Shown one piece after another: positions 19,756-29,690 of a stretch of 64,000 bases of DNA; position 1 is the stretch's first letter, and every line of letters begins with the position of its first letter. This stretch comes from Brevibacterium sp. UMB1308A. GTDB taxonomy: Bacteria; Actinomycetota; Actinomycetes; Actinomycetales; Brevibacteriaceae. The notes beneath the pieces are model-generated. The model did no database searches. It was not told where the DNA came from and saw only the letters and a list, made by a program, of their open reading frames with translations. The stretch is taken from positions 1 to 64,000 of the forward strand of contig NZ_JASPDO010000011.1 in NCBI RefSeq assembly GCF_030230605.1, given 5' to 3'. The position numbers and the translations under genes were made by a program.

Positions 19756-20748
19756 TTATCGGGTCGTTACGTTTCCGAACTTGCCGGCTACTGGGGCCAT
19801 GAAGATTGGGCGGATCACTACCCAAGCGGCAGCCATGACGACGAGTGCAACCAGGAACAAGATCAGACCCAGAATTGGTTTGTCTGGTGCGGCAGCGAAC
19901 ATGTGGCTCAGGTTTGCGAACGGCCCCTTGCCTGCTGCAATCGCAGTTGCGAACACCAGGAACACGTGAACAGCGGTGAATGCAACGAAGTAGATCATGA
20001 CTGGGAAGTGGATCTTCGCTGCGTGTTCAACACGGTACACGTCGTTGAACTTGCCCTTGATTGGCCAGACTTCCGACATGCGCAGACCGGTGATCATGGC
20101 CAGCGGGGTAGCAATGAACACGGTGGTGAAGTAAGCCAGCTGCTGAAGACCGTTGTAGTTGATCCAACCGTTCTCCATTGGCCAGTTCATGGAGGCGTAC
20201 TGCAGGGCAGCCGACAGCGCGTTGGGGAACACTTCCCAGCTGGTAGGTACGATACGCATCCACTGGCCTGTTACGAACAGCAGGATAAAGAAGATGACAC
20301 CGTTGAGCACCCACAGCGTGTCGAACGAGAAGTGGATGAGGTGGTTCATCGACATCTTCTTGGGTTCACCCTTAGTCTTGATGAACTTGGTGTTGTCGCG
20401 TGTCCAGAACGAGTCTGGTTTAGGCGTGGTGCGAATGAGCCAACCCGAACGCACGATCAGCAGCATGAAGAACATGTTGAGGAAATGCTGCCAGTTCAAC
20501 CATGCGGGGAACCCTACTGGCGCGCCTTCTGGAAGTTCGTACTCACCTGGGTACTTCTCAATGAAAGCTGCAACAGAGTCGAGGCTCCGCAACCAGTTGG
20601 CGATCAGTACCACGATGACAATCGCGACAATTGCTACGCCTGCCCAGATTGCGGGCTTGATCAGGGACTTGGGATCAAAGGATGCGCCCTTCTTCCCCTT
20701 CTTTCCCTTCTTCTTTTTCTTCTTCTTATTCGAAGTTGCCATCATCAT
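19756..20748 (-). CDS. Cytochrome b561-type integral membrane protein with poly-lysine N-terminus
   Basis: 330 residues from the first of three tandem ATGs (20748). The N-terminus is a short tail of lysines (KKKKKKKGKKGKKG), then one membrane helix and four further helices with paired histidines (WQHFLN, LIHFSFD, VEHAAKIHF, AVHVFLVF) resembling the Ni-hydrogenase/formate-dehydrogenase cytochrome b domain that binds two b hemes. I expect quinone-linked electron transfer, but no dehydrogenase subunit is encoded nearby, so the partner is unknown. The gene is alone, convergent with the S4 gene. The 180 bases upstream hold no gene that I can see. Confidence 0.75.
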   Translation of the reverse strand: MMMATSNKKKKKKKGKKGKKGASFDPKSLIKPAIWAGVAIVAIVIVVLIANWLRSLDSVAAFIEKYPGEYELPEGAPVGFPAWLNWQHFLNMFFMLLIVRSGWLIRTTPKPDSFWTRDNTKFIKTKGEPKKMSMNHLIHFSFDTLWVLNGVIFFILLFVTGQWMRIVPTSWEVFPNALSAALQYASMNWPMENGWINYNGLQQLAYFTTVFIATPLAMITGLRMSEVWPIKGKFNDVYRVEHAAKIHFPVMIYFVAFTAVHVFLVFATAIAAGKGPFANLSHMFAAAPDKPILGLILFLVALVVMAAAWVVIRPIFMAPVAGKFGNVTTR

Positions 20749-20928
20749 ATTTAACGTCCGTATGTTCAGGGAGGCATGCGCGCCTCGACCGACAGGTACC
20801 GGCCAAAGGCCGAATTCAAACACCTCAATGCTAGATCATTCTGAGATTTCCATGTGCATTGGCCCACCTTATGTGACAGCGTGAGCGGTCTCGTCCCACG
20901 CATTGAACCGCCTCAGGGTGGCCCGGTG

Positions 20929-21762
20929 TCAGTACATGACTGTGGCGAATTCGCCTATTTGGCGGTAGCCCGCGCGCGCATACGCGCCCAGTGCCGAGGT
21001 GTTAAACGAGTTGACGTACAGACTCACCGTGGGTGCGTACGCAAGGGCGTGTCGTGTCACGGAAACCATGGCTCGGCTGGCGATACCTTGGCCGCGGTAG
21101 GAGGGGTGGACCCACACGCCTTGTACTTGAACGGCTCGACTGGAGATGATGCCTAGGTCGGCTTTGAAGATCACTGTGTCAGCGTCGGTGAGCACCAGCG
21201 TGTGGCCACCGGACAAGAGTGATCGCACGCGCGCCCGGTACCCGGAAGGGTTCGGGCGTTCAGGTGAGAATCCCACTTCTTCAGTGAACATTGCCACAGA
21301 TGCCGCGTACACCTGTTCATAGTCTTCAGCCATTGCGACTCGCACCGGGATTTCGTCAACTGCCGGCCGCTCACAAGCCACAAGTAGCGGTTGATGCGGT
21401 CGGATACCCCGTGGCGGCCCCCATGTCAGCCTGCGGTACACATCCAATACCGGGGCCCGGTGCCCTACTACGGAACACGTGTAACGACCTCGGCGGTTTA
21501 GGACCGCAGCTACATCAGCGGTTCCGTTAAGTGACGGAGTGAGCGGAGTGACGGAATACCCAATCCAAAACGCTGACTCTGGTGTCAGCGCACTCCCCTG
21601 TTCGCTGGGGGCACCCCACATGACTCCGGAAGGTGCGTCAATTTGGGCGGTTCCAGCACCGTCAACCAGTCGTTGAATGGTGATGGTGCCTGCTGGGTCG
21701 CCCGCGCATACGCCCTGCACCCACGGTGTGTGATGGTGAAGCAGGGGCGCTAGTCGGATCAA
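20929..21762 (-). CDS. GNAT N-acetyltransferase with N-terminal DUF4081
   Basis: 277 residues. The C-terminal half is a GNAT fold with the acetyl-CoA binding motif [15 protein letters not shown] (about 218-232) and the [20 protein letters not shown] segment; the N-terminal half is the actinobacterial DUF4081 extension. The substrate is unknown. The TTG start overlaps the ispG stop by four bases (TTGA), so translation is coupled to ispG, a linkage common in Actinobacteria. Confidence 0.9.
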   Translation of the reverse strand: MIRLAPLLHHHTPWVQGVCAGDPAGTITIQRLVDGAGTAQIDAPSGVMWGAPSEQGSALTPESAFWIGYSVTPLTPSLNGTADVAAVLNRRGRYTCSVVGHRAPVLDVYRRLTWGPPRGIRPHQPLLVACERPAVDEIPVRVAMAEDYEQVYAASVAMFTEEVGFSPERPNPSGYRARVRSLLSGGHTLVLTDADTVIFKADLGIISSRAVQVQGVWVHPSYRGQGIASRAMVSVTRHALAYAPTVSLYVNSFNTSALGAYARAGYRQIGEFATVMY

Positions 21763-22904
21763 CCGACGACAACCTCTGCTTCACCGGACGGGTCGCCGTT
21801 CTCTTCAGCGATACGCAGGGCTTCTTCGATCAGGGTTTCCACGATCTTGGATTCCGGCACAGTCTTGATGACTTCACCCTTGACGAAGATCTGGCCCTTG
21901 CCGTTTCCAGATGCGACACCCAGGTCGGCTTCGCGAGCTTCACCGGGTCCGTTGACAACGCACCCCATGACGGCCACACGCAGCGGCACATCCAGGCCTT
22001 TGAGACCTTCAGTGACTTTGTCGGCTAGTTCGTACACGTCAACCTGCGCACGCCCACATGACGGGCACGACACGATTTCCAGCTTGCGCTGTTTGAGGTT
22101 GAGCGACTGCAGGATCTGGGTTCCCACCTTGACTTCTTCAACCGGCGGGGCAGACAGCGACACGCGAATCGTGTCACCGATCCCTTCTGCCAACAGCGCG
22201 CCAAACGCGGTCGCAGATTTGATGGTCCCTTGGAAGGCTGGGCCGGCTTCGGTCACGCCGAGGTGGAGCGGCCAGTCTCCGCGTTCGGCAAGCTGGCGGT
22301 AGGCCTCCACCATGATGACGGGGTCGTGGTGTTTCACGGAGATTTTGAAGTCGTGGAAGTCGTGCTCTTCGAACAGTGAGGCTTCCCATACGGCCGATTC
22401 GACCAGGGCCTCTGGAGTAGCTTTTCCGAACTTCTGCATGATGCGCTTGTCCAGTGACCCGGCGTTGACACCAATGCGGATCGAGGTGCCGTGGTCTTTG
22501 GCAGCCTGGGCAATTTCTTTGACCTGGTCGTCAAACTTGCGAATGTTTCCGGGGTTCACACGTACAGCGGCACACCCGGCTTCGATCGCGGCGTACACGT
22601 ACTTGGGCTGGAAGTGGATGTCAGCGATGACTGGGATTTGGGACTTCTGGGCGATCGCCGGGAGAGCTTCAGCGTCGTCGGCACTTGGGCAGGCCACGCG
22701 CACAATGTCACACCCGGCGGCGGTGAGTTCAGCGATCTGTTGGAGCGTGCCGTTGATGTCCGTGGTTTTGGTGGTTGTCATGGACTGCACACTCACGGGA
22801 TAGTCTGATCCCACACCCACACTTCCAACTTTGATTTGGCGGGTTTTGCGCCGAGGCGCCAAAACAGTGGGAGTCGATGGCATTCCAAGATTTACGGCAG
22901 GCAT
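21759..22904 (-). CDS. ispG: 4-hydroxy-3-methylbut-2-en-1-yl diphosphate synthase (flavodoxin-dependent)
   Basis: Seventh enzyme of the MEP isoprenoid pathway: reduces cyclic MEcPP to HMBPP using a [4Fe-4S] cluster. 381 residues, with a TIM-barrel N-terminus ([18 protein letters not shown]) and the cluster cysteines in SCPSCGR and [10 protein letters not shown] of the C-terminal domain. It lies with dxr, another MEP enzyme, and the protease rseP; this grouping is typical of Actinobacteria. Confidence 0.98.
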   Translation of the reverse strand: MPAVNLGMPSTPTVLAPRRKTRQIKVGSVGVGSDYPVSVQSMTTTKTTDINGTLQQIAELTAAGCDIVRVACPSADDAEALPAIAQKSQIPVIADIHFQPKYVYAAIEAGCAAVRVNPGNIRKFDDQVKEIAQAAKDHGTSIRIGVNAGSLDKRIMQKFGKATPEALVESAVWEASLFEEHDFHDFKISVKHHDPVIMVEAYRQLAERGDWPLHLGVTEAGPAFQGTIKSATAFGALLAEGIGDTIRVSLSAPPVEEVKVGTQILQSLNLKQRKLEIVSCPSCGRAQVDVYELADKVTEGLKGLDVPLRVAVMGCVVNGPGEAREADLGVASGNGKGQIFVKGEVIKTVPESKIVETLIEEALRIAEENGDPSGEAEVVVG

Positions 22905-22966
22905 TCTTTCCCTTCCACGCGGTATGAGTTCATTCTATGTCTTCGTGAGTGCGATGTGTGCTGGGC

Positions 22967-24478
22967 CTATCCGCCAAACAGATCACGCAAGGTAATCGGA
23001 TTGAACAGGTCCACATAGAGCAACAGGAATGTCATGACCAGCATGACTCCCACGACCCCATAGGTGAGCGGTAGCAAACGGGCGGTGTCGAACGGACCAA
23101 CGATGCCACGACCTCGGGCCAGGTTGATTCGCCGGCGAGCGCCTTCGTACAGCGCGACCGCAATGTGACCGCCGTCCAGGGGCAGCAATGGCACCAGGTT
23201 GAAGGCGAACAGGAAGAAGTTCAAGGAGGCTACGAGGCTTAAGCCCAGTTGAACTTTGTCCACGACATCGAACAGATCCGTGGACACGATTTCGCCGGCG
23301 ACGCGCCCGATTCCCACAACACCGATTGGTCCGTCAGCAGGCCGGTCTCCCCCGCTGATGGCGATCTGACCGATTTCGACCAGGCGCTGCGGCAAGTGGA
23401 ACAGCGCGCTGAAGGTCTGAGTGATCGAGGACCATACCGTGGCGGGGAATTCGCTTACCGGGATGGGGTTGAGCTCTTGTGTGGGTGAGACTCCCAGGAA
23501 CCCGGCTTGTTCGGTTTCAGGGATGCCGTCGGAGTTGACGATGGGGGCGCCGTTTTCGTCAGTTTTGGGGCGTTCCGAGGTGATAATCGGCACGTCCTTG
23601 GTGATCACCTGGCCGTCGCGCTCCAGTTTAATGGGCACCGTGGTTCCAGCGGCTGCGCGGATCTGTTCGGTCATGTGATCCCAGGACTCAACCGGGGTTC
23701 CCCCGATTTCGAGGATTTTGTCGCCGGGTTTGATGCCGGTTTCCCACGCTGGGGTGAGCTGGTCTTTAGGTGTGCAGTCGTCGTTTCCTGCCGCTTGGCG
23801 GGCTTGAGCTTCTGAGGCGGGGACGGCACATTCGACCACGGTCGCAACGGTGGTGGAAGGGCCAGGCACCCCGATTCCTAAAAGCACGAGCGCCAGGATT
23901 GCGATTCCCAACAGCAGGTTCATGAACGGCCCACCGAACATCACCACCAGGCGTTTGGGCAGGTTCAACGCGTAGAACGTGCGGTGTTCTTCACCTGGTT
24001 CGATGCCGCGGTTGGAAAATTCGCGGGCGTCGGCCAGGGTGTTTTCAAACAGGCGCCCCTTCCGAGGTGTCCCGTCCTCCCGCGTGTCGGTCACCACGGG
24101 TTGTTGGGGGTCGGTGTGGTCCTGGGCCTGCGAATGAGCCAGCTCCTGGTTTGCGTGACGTTTCTTGGCTGCCTCACGCACGATCCCTTGAACGGTTTTT
24201 TCGTTTGGCACGTCTTGTGCGCGCGTGTGCGTGGCTTCTTTGGGCGGGTACATTCCCGGCATCGCGATAAACCCGCCCAAGGGCAAGAGTTTGATTCCGT
24301 AGCGAGTTTCGCCGCGTTTAAAGGACACCAGGGTTGGGCCAAAGCCAATCATGTAATTGGTGACCTTGACGCCGAACTTCTTGGCAGGCACCAAGTGGCC
24401 GATTTCGTGGAGTCCGATCGACAGGCCAATTGCGGCCAAGAACAGGATGACTCCCAGAATGTACAGCAGGACTGTCAT
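22967..24478 (-). CDS. rseP: Site-2 zinc metalloprotease (RseP/Rip1 family)
   Basis: Intramembrane protease of 503 residues. The HEXXH motif (His24, Glu25, His28 in GLHEIGHL) is in the first membrane helix, a PDZ domain with inserted acidic loop occupies about 205-380, and the LDGGH motif is in a C-terminal helix. A charged cytoplasmic-side loop (about 80-165, rich in Gln, Lys, Glu) follows the first helix pair, as in Micrococcales homologues. It probably cleaves an anti-sigma factor or a signal-peptide remnant. ATG 24478 overlaps the dxr stop (ATGA). Confidence 0.95.
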   Translation of the reverse strand: MTVLLYILGVILFLAAIGLSIGLHEIGHLVPAKKFGVKVTNYMIGFGPTLVSFKRGETRYGIKLLPLGGFIAMPGMYPPKEATHTRAQDVPNEKTVQGIVREAAKKRHANQELAHSQAQDHTDPQQPVVTDTREDGTPRKGRLFENTLADAREFSNRGIEPGEEHRTFYALNLPKRLVVMFGGPFMNLLLGIAILALVLLGIGVPGPSTTVATVVECAVPASEAQARQAAGNDDCTPKDQLTPAWETGIKPGDKILEIGGTPVESWDHMTEQIRAAAGTTVPIKLERDGQVITKDVPIITSERPKTDENGAPIVNSDGIPETEQAGFLGVSPTQELNPIPVSEFPATVWSSITQTFSALFHLPQRLVEIGQIAISGGDRPADGPIGVVGIGRVAGEIVSTDLFDVVDKVQLGLSLVASLNFFLFAFNLVPLLPLDGGHIAVALYEGARRRINLARGRGIVGPFDTARLLPLTYGVVGVMLVMTFLLLYVDLFNPITLRDLFGG

Positions 24479-25671
24479 GCGTTCACCCATTCGTGTGCCC
24501 AGGTGCGGGCGTGTGCGTCAGCTTCCAAAACTTGTTCAAGTGTAAGGCCACCGGTGACGTTGTTTTCTACGTTCAGCTGGTCTGCCTTGTCCAAGGCTGC
24601 GGCCAGGCCGTTACTGATTGCGGTGAAGGTGATGTGCCCGTCGTGGAACGCGTCCACGAAAACTTCATTGCTGGCGTTGTACCACGCGGGGTGCACTCCA
24701 CCGGCTCGCCCTGCCCGGGCCGCCAACCCCAAGGCTGGGAACGCATTGTGGTCCACCGGCTCAAAGGTCCACGTCACGGGTTGTGTCCAGTCGTTTGGCG
24801 CCGTGGCTGCTGGAATGTGCTCTTCATATCCCAAGGCGTACGCGATCGGAAGTTTCATGTCCGGTGGCGACACTTGCGCCAGCGTGGAGCCGTCCACAAA
24901 CTGCACCATGGAATGAATGTTGCTCTGCGGGTGAACCACGACGTCGATCCGGTCGTATGGCACGTCAAACAGCAGGTGCGCTTCAATCACTTCGAGCCCC
25001 TTGTTCACCAGGCTCGCGGAGTTGGTAGTGATCACCCGCCCCATGTCCCACGTGGGGTGTTTAAGAGCCTGTTGCGGAGTCACACGCTCTAACTGTTCGC
25101 GGGTCATGCCTCGGAAAGGACCGCCCGAGGCGGTTAAGACTAACCTGTCGACCTCCCCGTGAGTGCCCGCGCGCAAGGCTTGCCACAGGGCAGAGTGTTC
25201 CGAGTCGACGGGCAGAAGGCGAGCGCCCGTTGAGGTTGCCAGGTCAGTGATCATGGTGCCCCCGATGATGAGGGACTCTTTGTTCGCTAAGGCCGTGTCT
25301 GTTCCGGCCTGCAAACTGGCATGGGTGGCGGTCAGTCCGGCCGCTCCCGTGATGGCGTTGAGCACCGTGTCGGTGGGCATGGCTGCGATCCTTGCGGCCG
25401 CCTCGGGGCCACACACAATCTCACGCACCGGGTTCGGTTTACCTGCTTCGCTGGCAGCTGCGTCTACAGCGGAGGCAACTACCGCCTCGGCGTGGGCAGC
25501 ACACCCAATGACAGGCACCCCGAACTCAACAGCCTGACGGGCCAACAACTCAACGTTGGCGCCCGCAGACAGCGCGGACACACGAAAACGGTCAGGGTGA
25601 GCAGAAATCAGCTCTAACGCCTGCGTTCCGATCGAACCAGTAGAACCTAGAATCGCGATTTGTCGAACAGC
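24475..25671 (-). CDS. dxr: 1-deoxy-D-xylulose 5-phosphate reductoisomerase
   Basis: Second enzyme of the MEP pathway, converting DXP to MEP with NADPH and a divalent metal. The NADPH loop is GSTGSIG near the N-terminus; the catalytic loops are seen in SEHSALWQ and TASGGPFRG. I place the start at GTG 25671 (398 residues, MAVRQIAILGS), which fits homologues; the frame is open 18 codons further. Its stop overlaps the rseP start. Promoters for this gene and the divergent dehydrogenase must share 25672-25827. Confidence 0.96.
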   Translation of the reverse strand, partial: AVRQIAILGSTGSIGTQALELISAHPDRFRVSALSAGANVELLARQAVEFGVPVIGCAAHAEAVVASAVDAAASEAGKPNPVREIVCGPEAAARIAAMPTDTVLNAITGAAGLTATHASLQAGTDTALANKESLIIGGTMITDLATSTGARLLPVDSEHSALWQALRAGTHGEVDRLVLTASGGPFRGMTREQLERVTPQQALKHPTWDMGRVITTNSASLVNKGLEVIEAHLLFDVPYDRIDVVVHPQSNIHSMVQFVDGSTLAQVSPPDMKLPIAYALGYEEHIPAATAPNDWTQPVTWTFEPVDHNAFPALGLAARAGRAGGVHPAWYNASNEVFVDAFHDGHITFTAISNGLAAALDKADQLNVENNVTGGLTLEQVLEADAHARTWAHEWVNA

Positions 25672-25827
25672 CACCTGACAATCTTGACACGGTAACTGCA
25701 GAAGACGCTGAGCCAGCCTTGGCACCTCGGGTCGGTTTTAGTGACACGGAACACGCAATGTACAGTGCAGATAGACGTTTCAGATACGCATTCGCACAAA
25801 CACATCATCGGAAACAAGGAGACAAAC

Positions 25828-27021
25828 GTGGCAAAGACGCAAACGCCGGACGAAATCCTGCAAATCGACTCGGTTTTTAGCAAAGAAGACCTCGAATGGG
25901 CCGGTGTGGTTCGCAAGTGGGCCGATGACAACCTGCGCGACAAGATCGGCGACTGGTACTTAGAAGGCACTATCCCTGCTCGTGAACTCGCCAAGGAACT
26001 GGGACAGCTGGGCGTTCTGGGAATGCACTTGGAAGGCTACGGATGTGCAGGGTCCAGCGCGACCCAGTACGGTCTGGCGTGCCGTGAACTCGAAGCTGTG
26101 GACTCCGGGCTGCGTTCACTGGTGTCCGTGCAGGGGTCGCTTGCGATGTTCGCGATCCACCACTGGGGTTCAGAAGAACAGAAGAACGAATGGCTGCCAC
26201 GCATGGCACAGGGTGAAGCCATTGGGTGCTTTGGTCTGACCGAACCCGATGTGGGATCTGACCCGTCCAACATGCGCACCGTGGCAAAGCGCGACGGTGA
26301 CGACTGGGTGCTCAACGGTGCAAAGATGTGGATCACCAACTCCCCTGTTGCCGATGTCGCCGTTGTGTGGGCCAAGACCGACGAAGAAGACGACAAGGGT
26401 CGCCCCGTGATCCGCGGTTTCGTAGTTCCGACCGACACACCTGGTGTTGAGTGCCCCAAGGTTCAGCGCAAGCTGTCGCTGCGCGCTTCCATCACGGGTG
26501 AAATCGTGCTGGACAACGTGCGCCTCCCAGCTGACGCCATGATGCCTAAGGCAAAGGGTCTGCGTGGGCCGCTCACGTGCTTGTCTGAGGCTCGTTTTGG
26601 GATTGTGTTTGGTGCTACGGGTGCTGCGCGCGACGCGCTTGAGCAGGCGCTCATGTACACCGGTTCACGCATCCAGTTCGACAAGCCACTCGCGGCATTC
26701 CAGATCACGCAGCAGAAGCTGGCAAAGGCATTTGGCCAGTACTCGCAGATCACCCTGCTGGCAGCCCACCTGGGCAAGCTCAAGGACACCACGGGTGTTC
26801 GTCCTGAGCAGATCAGCCTGGGCAAGATGGTCACCGCTGACACCGCGATGAACATCTGCCGTGACCTGCGTGCGCTGTTCGGTGGATCGGGTATCACCAG
26901 CGAATACTCGCCACTGCGCCACGCCATCAACCTGGAAACCGTTCTCACGTACGAAGGAACCCACGAGGTTCACCAGCTCACGTTGGGACGGTCGCTCACC
27001 GGCATCAACGCGTTCGCGTAA
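25828..27021 (+). CDS. Acyl-CoA dehydrogenase, glutaryl-CoA dehydrogenase-like
   Basis: FAD-dependent dehydrogenase, 397 residues from GTG 25828 with AAGGAG six bases upstream. It has the flavin-binding TEPDVGSDPSNM and WITNSP segments and the catalytic base Glu376 in TYEGTHE, the position used by glutaryl-CoA and isobutyryl-CoA type enzymes; the ending GRSLTGINAF is characteristic of glutaryl-CoA dehydrogenases. No other lysine or glutarate degradation genes are nearby, so substrate is inferred by family only. It is monocistronic with its own terminator. Confidence 0.9.
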   Translation: MAKTQTPDEILQIDSVFSKEDLEWAGVVRKWADDNLRDKIGDWYLEGTIPARELAKELGQLGVLGMHLEGYGCAGSSATQYGLACRELEAVDSGLRSLVSVQGSLAMFAIHHWGSEEQKNEWLPRMAQGEAIGCFGLTEPDVGSDPSNMRTVAKRDGDDWVLNGAKMWITNSPVADVAVVWAKTDEEDDKGRPVIRGFVVPTDTPGVECPKVQRKLSLRASITGEIVLDNVRLPADAMMPKAKGLRGPLTCLSEARFGIVFGATGAARDALEQALMYTGSRIQFDKPLAAFQITQQKLAKAFGQYSQITLLAAHLGKLKDTTGVRPEQISLGKMVTADTAMNICRDLRALFGGSGITSEYSPLRHAINLETVLTYEGTHEVHQLTLGRSLTGINAFA

Positions 27022-27049
27022 AGGGACACGCATAGATCACATAGATTGA

Positions 27050-27095
27050 AGTGGCTGGGAACGGTTGAGCTGTTCCTGGCCACTTTCGCGTTTTG
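27050..27095 (+). terminator. Intrinsic terminator after acyl-CoA dehydrogenase gene
   Basis: Arms AGTGGCTGGGAAC (27050-27062) and GTTCCTGGCCACT (27072-27084) pair with two imperfect positions, followed by TTCGCGTTTT. It lies about 30 bases after the stop codon on the plus strand. Confidence 0.7.
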
Positions 27096-27122
27096 GCTTC
27101 ACGTTTTAGGGTGGCTCGTCGC

Positions 27123-27746
27123 CTAAGCGTAAGTCGCGATTGCTTCCAAGGCGGTCAGGCGTTGAGCCTGGGGCACGTCTTGGCCGGGGCACTGAACCAC
27201 CGCATCGGGGCGAAGCTCCACCACAGCAGCCGGTTCAACGCGCGCGTCACGCACAACCGTGTCTAGAACAAACTCGTTACCTTCAAACAGGGCAACAGCG
27301 CCCTCAAAATGACTGGGCAACGCCTTCACAGGCTTAGAAAACGCCTGGTGAGCACCTCGTTCGCTGGGACTCTGAGCTGGAGTCTCCCCCGCCACAACCC
27401 GAACCGAGGCATCTGGGTCTGCGGGCGCCACACACGCGCCCACACGCCACGCGCCCAACCTCACCAAGTGAGCAGTCAGCGGGGACACGTCAGAGGCAAC
27501 GGAAACGCACGTCCCTTCACCCACATCCATGAGGCGCAAAACGCCGGCGAACTTAGCACAGCGGTCTAACACCTCGGCGAAGGTGAGCTCCACCAGCTCC
27601 CCAAAACAGTTGCGGTCGCGCACAAACACGTCATCAGCGCGCCCCATCGCAACGGGAAAATCCAACAGCTCATACACCGGGTTCATGAGCCCCGGATGGC
27701 CCTCCCCGCGAACCCCGGGCCGGGCAAACCAGTGGATATCAGTCAA
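27123..27746 (-). CDS. Small protein resembling the N-terminus of AMP-dependent ligases
   Basis: 207 residues. The segment LTFAEVLDRCAKFAGVLRLMDVGEGTCV followed by LVRLGAWRVGACVAPADPD looks like the N-terminal substrate domain of acyl-CoA synthetases, but the ATP-binding signature and the C-terminal domain are missing. This resembles the actinobacterial TIGR03089 family of short AMP-ligase-like proteins, one per genome; I am not certain of membership. The TTG start overlaps the end of the DivIVA-like gene by 8 bases, so they are coupled. A true truncation is less likely because the frame is clean and in an operon. Confidence 0.6.
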   Translation of the reverse strand: MTDIHWFARPGVRGEGHPGLMNPVYELLDFPVAMGRADDVFVRDRNCFGELVELTFAEVLDRCAKFAGVLRLMDVGEGTCVSVASDVSPLTAHLVRLGAWRVGACVAPADPDASVRVVAGETPAQSPSERGAHQAFSKPVKALPSHFEGAVALFEGNEFVLDTVVRDARVEPAAVVELRPDAVVQCPGQDVPQAQRLTALEAIATYA

Positions 27747-28296
27747 CCGAAGCCATCACTTCAACAACACGGTCAATAAACGCATCAACCTGGTCTTCGT
27801 TGTAAGCCTTCTTACCCTTGCGGATCTTAAACAGGACGCGACGAACCTCGTCAACGCTCATCGCCAAGCCATCGGTGAAGTAGGCGTTGATCTTGTCGCA
27901 CATTTTGTCGACTTCTTCAATGTCGTAGCCAATGGCGCCACGCTCCGCCAAGTTAAAACGCTCTCCCGGCTCACGGCTCAAACGCCCCCGCAGGGAGCCA
28001 GCCGCACGGGTGAGCTCATCAACCCAGGCCTGCTCACCAGATGTGGTAATCAACTGTTCACGGCTACGCTTAGCGAACGCGTCTTCCAAACGGTCAAGAG
28101 CAGCGTCGACAACCCCCACGTGGTAGCCGCCACGCTTCAAGTCAAAACCGACCGTGCGCACCGCGCGCGCATCCAAGTCACCAGGCTGAGGGGTTTCGCG
28201 CTCAAAGCTTTCGCGGGCGCGCTTGAAGAAGCTGTCGACCTGAGCAGGGTCATAACCGTTCTTCCACCCCGACATCTTGGGGAAGTTCTGTTCCAA
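27739..28296 (-). CDS. DivIVA-domain protein with repeated motifs
   Basis: 185 residues made of repeated DivIVA-type helical hairpin starts: NGYDPAQVDSFFKRA (about 13), GYHVGVVDAALDRLEDAF (about 57), GYDIEEVDKMCDKI (about 124) and AYNEDQVDAFIDRVVEVM (about 165). DivIVA domains act at cell poles and septa or in cell-wall synthesis; this short multi-motif form has no long coiled coil. The TTG start has AAGGAG five bases upstream and follows rlmN by about 10 bases. Its partner is the AMP-ligase-like protein. Confidence 0.85.
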   Translation of the reverse strand: MEQNFPKMSGWKNGYDPAQVDSFFKRARESFERETPQPGDLDARAVRTVGFDLKRGGYHVGVVDAALDRLEDAFAKRSREQLITTSGEQAWVDELTRAAGSLRGRLSREPGERFNLAERGAIGYDIEEVDKMCDKINAYFTDGLAMSVDEVRRVLFKIRKGKKAYNEDQVDAFIDRVVEVMASVD

Positions 28297-28305
28297 AGCG
28301 TCTCC

Positions 28306-29631
28306 TTAGTCCTCATCCTCAGCAGCCAGCTGACCACACGCGCCGTCGATGTCTTTACCGCGTGTGTCTCGAATTGTAGTCGGAACCCCCGCCTTGACGA
28401 GCCTGCGCACGAACTCAGCGGCGACCTCGGGCTCGGAAGCCGTCCACACGGAACCCGGCGTGGGATTCAGCGGAATGGGGTTCACGTGAACCCAGCCACG
28501 ACCTCGGGCGTTGAGCTTCTTAGCCAGTAGCTCGGCGCGCCACGCGTGGTCGTTCATGTCCTTAATGAGCGCGTATTCGATCGACACGCGCCGGCCGGTG
28601 GTTTTGTAGTAGTCATATGCGGCGTCGATCGCTTCGTCTGCGTTCCACCGCGTGTTGACCGGGATCATTTCGTCGCGCAGGTCGTCATCCGGTGCGTGCA
28701 GGCTCAGAGCGAAGGTGACCGGGATGTTTTCCGCGGCGAGTTTCTTGATTCCCGGCACCAAACCCACGGTTGACACGGTGATGCGGCGCGGCGACATGCC
28801 CAGGCCGGCTGGCGCAGGGGTGGTGAAGCGGCGTACCGCGTTCATGACGCGCTTGTAGTTGGCTAGCGGTTCGCCCATTCCCATGAACACCACGTTGGTC
28901 ACGCGGTCGTGTACCCCGGCCGAGGTGGTTGTGGAGTTTTCGGGGTTGGGGGTGGCTTCCGAGGTGGCTGAGTTTTCGGAGGCATCGGCTTCGGAGCCAA
29001 CTTCCGCGGCTTCTTCGCCAAGGTAGTTAGTGGTTGCCCCGGCGGTGGGGGCCAGTTCACCGGCTGCGATTACGCGGTTGGCTTGGATGACTTGGTCGAC
29101 GATTTCAGCCGTTGACATGTTGCGGGTGAGGCCCTGCTGGCCGGTTGCACAGAATGGGCAGTTCATTCCGCACCCACACTGGGAGGACACGCACAAGGTG
29201 ATGCGGTTGCGGTAGCGCATGAGCACGGATTCAACCATGGCGCCGTCGAAAAGTCGCCACAGGAACTTAATCGTGTCGCCGTCTTCTGTGCGTAGGCGCC
29301 TGACTTCGGTGAGCAATGGTGGGAAGAACTCTGCGGCGAGTTCCTCACGCTGATCAGCTGGCAAATCTGTCATGTCAGCTGGATCGGTGGTGTTGTGTAC
29401 GTAGTAATGGGTGGCCAGCTGCTTGGCACGGAACCCGGGAAGCCCTTTGTCTTTTACAGCTTGCGTCAGTTCCTCGAGCGACAGGTCTGCTAAGTGCTGA
29501 GGGGGTTGTTTTACCCGAGGCGAACGGAAGTTTAGGAGCGGACGACCGTCCCGCATGGGGGTTTTCGAGGTCGTTCCGTCCTCATGTTCGACAACTGGGC
29601 GTACCTGACGAGGTGTTAAATTCTGGGCCAT
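28306..29631 (-). CDS. rlmN: Dual-specificity 23S rRNA/tRNA adenine C2-methyltransferase
   Basis: Radical SAM enzyme that methylates A2503 of 23S rRNA and A37 of some tRNAs. 441 residues, longer than usual. The cluster cysteines are Cys154, Cys158 and Cys161 (CGMNCPFC), and the GMGEPLANY motif is at about 251-259. Between them, residues ~192-241 form an acidic Ser/Thr/Glu-rich insertion without an obvious fold; most homologues have only a few residues here. The frame is clean. It lies between cdsA and the DivIVA-like gene. Confidence 0.96.
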   Translation of the reverse strand: MAQNLTPRQVRPVVEHEDGTTSKTPMRDGRPLLNFRSPRVKQPPQHLADLSLEELTQAVKDKGLPGFRAKQLATHYYVHNTTDPADMTDLPADQREELAAEFFPPLLTEVRRLRTEDGDTIKFLWRLFDGAMVESVLMRYRNRITLCVSSQCGCGMNCPFCATGQQGLTRNMSTAEIVDQVIQANRVIAAGELAPTAGATTNYLGEEAAEVGSEADASENSATSEATPNPENSTTTSAGVHDRVTNVVFMGMGEPLANYKRVMNAVRRFTTPAPAGLGMSPRRITVSTVGLVPGIKKLAAENIPVTFALSLHAPDDDLRDEMIPVNTRWNADEAIDAAYDYYKTTGRRVSIEYALIKDMNDHAWRAELLAKKLNARGRGWVHVNPIPLNPTPGSVWTASEPEVAAEFVRRLVKAGVPTTIRDTRGKDIDGACGQLAAEDED

Positions 29632-29690
29632 GGCCCTCCCAGTATCGCACGAATCGGCTCAGACAAACACTTCACGTGGTGCACGGTTCC

